A stretch of 64,000 nt of DNA. It comes from UBA1227 sp045642705 (GTDB lineage Bacteria > Bacillota > Clostridia > Oscillospirales > Acutalibacteraceae). The DNA lies in the NCBI GenBank assembly GCA_045642705.1, contig JAZUJK010000007.1:1-64000 (forward strand), read 5' to 3'. Each line of letters starts with the position of its first letter. The first letter of the stretch is position 1. The notes beneath the pieces were generated by a model, which made no database searches, was not told the origin of the DNA, and saw only the letters and a program-made list of their open reading frames with translations. Positions 62,052 to 64,000 of this stretch are shown here, piece after piece. The position numbers and the translations under genes were made by a program.

Positions 62052-63051
62052 ATAGGAATGAATAATAATTATCTATCTTTTCCTGAAGCATATCATTTGG
62101 TACTTTATCAGGATATAAGCGATTCATCATATAGTACATAGCTAATATGAAACCTGGGCCTGGCATATCCCAAGAATCAAATTTTGCAGGAATCTGAGAG
62201 ATGCTATGAGTCTTGACAGCACTTACTGCGCTCCAAGCAGAATCCTCATAGAAATCTCCCATTTTATAATCAAGTACCGTAGAACTTGTAACGAAAATAT
62301 ATTCTGGGTTGAGTTCAAACACCTTTTCAACACCACAGTCAGCCCAATATCTTTCCTCTTTACCTACGACACCATCCACAAGTGTCTTAGCACCAATACG
62401 CTTTAGCATTATTGTTTGAATCATATCTTCGCCAGCAATACGTGAAAAACGAGATCCAAGGCAAATAGCAGTAATCTTATCATCTTCCTTGATAGTTGCT
62501 GCAAGAGCATCTATCTCATCGAGTTCGCCTTGAATATAGTCATTAATCTCTTTTGCTCGTGCCTCAACACCAAAGATCTGTCCAAACATTGTATAAGCTT
62601 TCATTACTTCCTCTGGAGTCTCAGCAGACAAAGTAATTGATGGAATACCAAGTGTGGCTGCTATTTCAATCTTAGGAGTATCTGAAATTCTACATATATA
62701 AACGCTAGGATTTATGGTTGCAAGTGCTTCTTGGTCAAGTGTATTCGTTGTACCAATATTACCTGTACCAACTATCACCTCATCACACAACCTATAGAAT
62801 GACTTATTCTTAAAATTACATGCAACTACTCTATCAGAGAGGTTAAGCGTAGATAAGAATGGAGTTGCTACACCATAAGTTGAAGCAATAGTAGTTGACT
62901 TTGTATCCTTAGGCACTTGTACTTCCCGTCCCGCCATATCTGTGACAGTTATTGTATTATTGTCAGTTTGCGACTCAGTCTGTCTCCCTGCACAAGAAGC
63001 TAGAGAGAAACACATAACGATTACGAGCAGTAAAGAGATATACTTTTTCAA
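62008..63051 (-). CDS. ABC transporter substrate-binding lipoprotein (BtuF/FepB-like)
   Basis: A 347-residue periplasmic-binding protein of the helical-backbone class, with a lipobox LASC after a hydrophobic signal. The mature part has the VTDMAGREVQVP start typical of the class and a later WDMPGPGFI motif. Start at TTG 63051, six bases after GGAGGA; a frame to 63102 would run through the terminator. The ligand is unknown (siderophore, heme, cobalamin or molybdate/tungstate). Confidence 0.85.
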   Translation of the reverse strand: MKKYISLLLVIVMCFSLASCAGRQTESQTDNNTITVTDMAGREVQVPKDTKSTTIASTYGVATPFLSTLNLSDRVVACNFKNKSFYRLCDEVIVGTGNIGTTNTLDQEALATINPSVYICRISDTPKIEIAATLGIPSITLSAETPEEVMKAYTMFGQIFGVEARAKEINDYIQGELDEIDALAATIKEDDKITAICLGSRFSRIAGEDMIQTIMLKRIGAKTLVDGVVGKEERYWADCGVEKVFELNPEYIFVTSSTVLDYKMGDFYEDSAWSAVSAVKTHSISQIPAKFDSWDMPGPGFILAMYYMMNRLYPDKVPNDMLQEKIDNYYSFLYGRTFTGDEIGYSF

Positions 63052-63068
63052 AATAATTCCTCCAAAAC

Positions 63069-63100
63069 AAAAAGTGGACTTCTCAGAGAGAGAAGTCCAC
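63069..63100 (-). terminator. Attenuator terminator in the FecCD operon leader
   Basis: GTGGACTTCTC pairs with GAGAAGTCCAC around TCTCT (11-bp stem), followed by a run of T. It ends six bases before the ribosome site of the first gene, so it must be overcome for expression. Confidence 0.9.
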
Positions 63101-63230
63101 ATATGTTATCTAGTATACTCTGCCCTCTTTTCAATAAGGAAGGTGAATTCGTTTCCAAATCCGCCCCGGTCAAGAACCCATGGCAAAATGCTTTAGGGTA
63201 AATGACTCGAAAGCTATTATTTAATTTACC
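63101..63230 (-). promoter_or_regulatory. Structured leader RNA, probable riboswitch of unknown class
   Basis: About 130 bases between the promoter and the attenuator. It begins with a hairpin GGTAAAT...ATTTACC (63197-63230). Next is a long-range helix TTTGCC (63182-63187) with GGCAGA (63119-63124), enclosing a small hairpin GGATTTG-GAAA-CGAATTC with a GNRA loop. I could not match it to cobalamin, Moco, THF, T-box, SAM, FMN or NiCo consensus sequences. Position before an uptake operon and in front of a terminator is typical of a riboswitch. Confidence 0.6.
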
Positions 63231-63235
63231 TAGAT

Positions 63236-63264
63236 ATTATACAACACAATTGTATCAAAAGCAA
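63236..63264 (-). promoter_or_regulatory. Promoter of the FecCD operon
   Basis: Minus strand: perfect -10 TATAAT (63236-63241) with a weak -35 TTGCTT (63259-63264) at 17 bases. The start site falls near 63229, where the first leader hairpin begins. Confidence 0.6.
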
Positions 63265-63277
63265 TTATGTATTTTTC

Positions 63278-64000
63278 TTAATCGAGGCCACGCTCATCAA
63301 AGCGGAATGCAGTCTCAAGAAGTGTGTTGATGCCTGCCTTGATTGTGCGCTCATCGAGATTGTCTGCTGTGTCAAGACGTGTGTGATAATAGCGAGCTGG
63401 AGTTGGATCCATTGCTGCGAGGCAGCAAGCTTTCATACCACCCTGAGCAAGAGCTGCAGCATCTGATGAACCAAAGAATACATTTGCATAAGGAAGGTCA
63501 AGACCAGCAGTCTTAGAACACTCCTTAACAAGTGCAGCTGTCTTGGCATCAAGCTTTACAGTGCCTGTCATATCCTTGTTATAGATACCCATGAAATCAA
63601 AGTCACGAAGTGTATCTGTGCATACTGCGATTGTCTCGATACCTGAGTCGGCATATTCCTTGGCATGCTTCTTAACGAAAGCCTTGGCACCGCGGAGACC
63701 AGCCTCCTCAGATGACATTGAAATAGATACAACCTCTGTATTTTCGAAACGGATATCATTGTCATTTAAGTACTGCATAACAGCCATAGATGCGAAAACA
63801 CCTGAGAGGTTATCGTTAGCGCCATCAACACAAATGCTCCAGTTCATAAAGAAGAGAACGAGTATCATTGCAGGAACTGAAAGAATTGCGAAAATCTTGG
63901 CAACGATAGTAAACCAAGTAGCTGCAACGCCACATACTGTGAGGATTACGATAACAAGATCTGCAACGAGGCATACAATGCCAGTTGCGATAATTGCTGT
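63278..64000 (-). CDS. Membrane-anchored M28-family peptidase, 5' end outside the window
   Basis: The frame is open through the window edge at 64000, so this is the C-terminal part. It begins with at least one or two hydrophobic helices, then the M28 core: DGANDNLSGV (zinc-ligand Asp), SSEEAGLRGA (catalytic and ligand glutamates), and a late YYHTRLDTADN with the final His. ATG 63868 is internal and not the true start. Related in fold to the M28-like protein at 15903-17300 but clearly different in sequence and membrane-bound. Confidence 0.75.
   Translation of the reverse strand, partial: TAIIATGIVCLVADLVIVILTVCGVAATWFTIVAKIFAILSVPAMILVLFFMNWSICVDGANDNLSGVFASMAVMQYLNDNDIRFENTEVVSISMSSEEAGLRGAKAFVKKHAKEYADSGIETIAVCTDTLRDFDFMGIYNKDMTGTVKLDAKTAALVKECSKTAGLDLPYANVFFGSSDAAALAQGGMKACCLAAMDPTPARYYHTRLDTADNLDERTIKAGINTLLETAFRFDERGLD

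Noticed and set aside
63101..63230. Cobalamin riboswitch
   Set aside because: The conserved GCCACTG and AGYCNGG boxes are absent.
63110..63236. Closing helix TATCTAG/CTAGATA of the FecCD leader
   Set aside because: The left arm overlaps the promoter -10, so it lies before the transcription start and cannot be in the RNA.

Overview
The window looks like part of the chromosome of an anaerobic Gram-positive bacterium of the class Clostridia, probably gut-associated. The evidence is a zinc-finger Clp ATPase of the ClpE type, the ecfA1-ecfA2-ecfT-truA gene order, a tryptophan T-box leader, many AGGAGG ribosome binding sites with TTG or GTG starts, promoters of sigma-A type often with an extended TGn -10, and an anaerobic GlpA/GlpB/DUF1667 set. 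This placement is inference; there is no rRNA in the window. I see no prophage, CRISPR array or intact insertion sequence.

Layout. 1-1.4 kb: end of an unknown membrane protein, a truncated DUF4143 pseudogene, and two tRNAs (Arg-UCU with a poorly paired acceptor stem, Gly-UCC). 1.4-12.2 kb (minus strand): a housekeeping run of clpE-like, pgsA-like, a DUF5711 protein, truA, ecfT, ecfA2, ecfA1, a methyltransferase, ruvB, ruvA and ruvC. 12.2-19 kb (minus): a catabolic operon of aconitase X large and small subunits, an M28 peptidase, an Old-Yellow-Enzyme/FAD oxidoreductase and a D-aminoacylase-like amidohydrolase, running into ruvC. 19-24.5 kb (minus): an esterase followed by a duplicated set of DUF362 proteins and small three-helix membrane proteins. 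24.6-27.7 kb (plus): a divergent GlpA-like, GlpB-like, DUF1667 operon. 27.8-33.9 kb (minus): a four-gene operon of a small-molecule kinase, a BON-like/GlpA fusion, an esterase and an 814-residue protein joining a membrane domain, a radical SAM domain and an MTA/SAH nucleosidase domain.

34-43 kb: a VTT-domain membrane protein, a lone trpB behind a Trp T-box, small membrane proteins, an acyltransferase of the condensation-domain superfamily, a YhhN-like protein, two more alpha/beta hydrolases and asnA. 43-50 kb (minus): a complete branched-chain amino-acid type ABC transporter (livJHMGF) joined to a methionine gamma-lyase family enzyme and an EamA permease. 50-56 kb: a TetR-controlled divergent locus with an FGGY kinase and LMW phosphatase on one side and a class III aminotransferase plus a two-domain class II aldolase on the other; two matched 16-bp dyads sit just downstream of the two promoters. 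56-63.3 kb (minus): a FecCD-type ABC transporter behind a structured leader with a terminator, followed by three lipoproteins, one with five tandem domains resembling the sulfite-oxidase fold. The window ends in a truncated membrane-anchored M28 peptidase.

The most unusual items are the membrane/radical SAM/nucleosidase triple fusion and its operon, the five-repeat lipoprotein with its transporter and unidentified leader RNA, and the DUF362/small membrane protein cassette.
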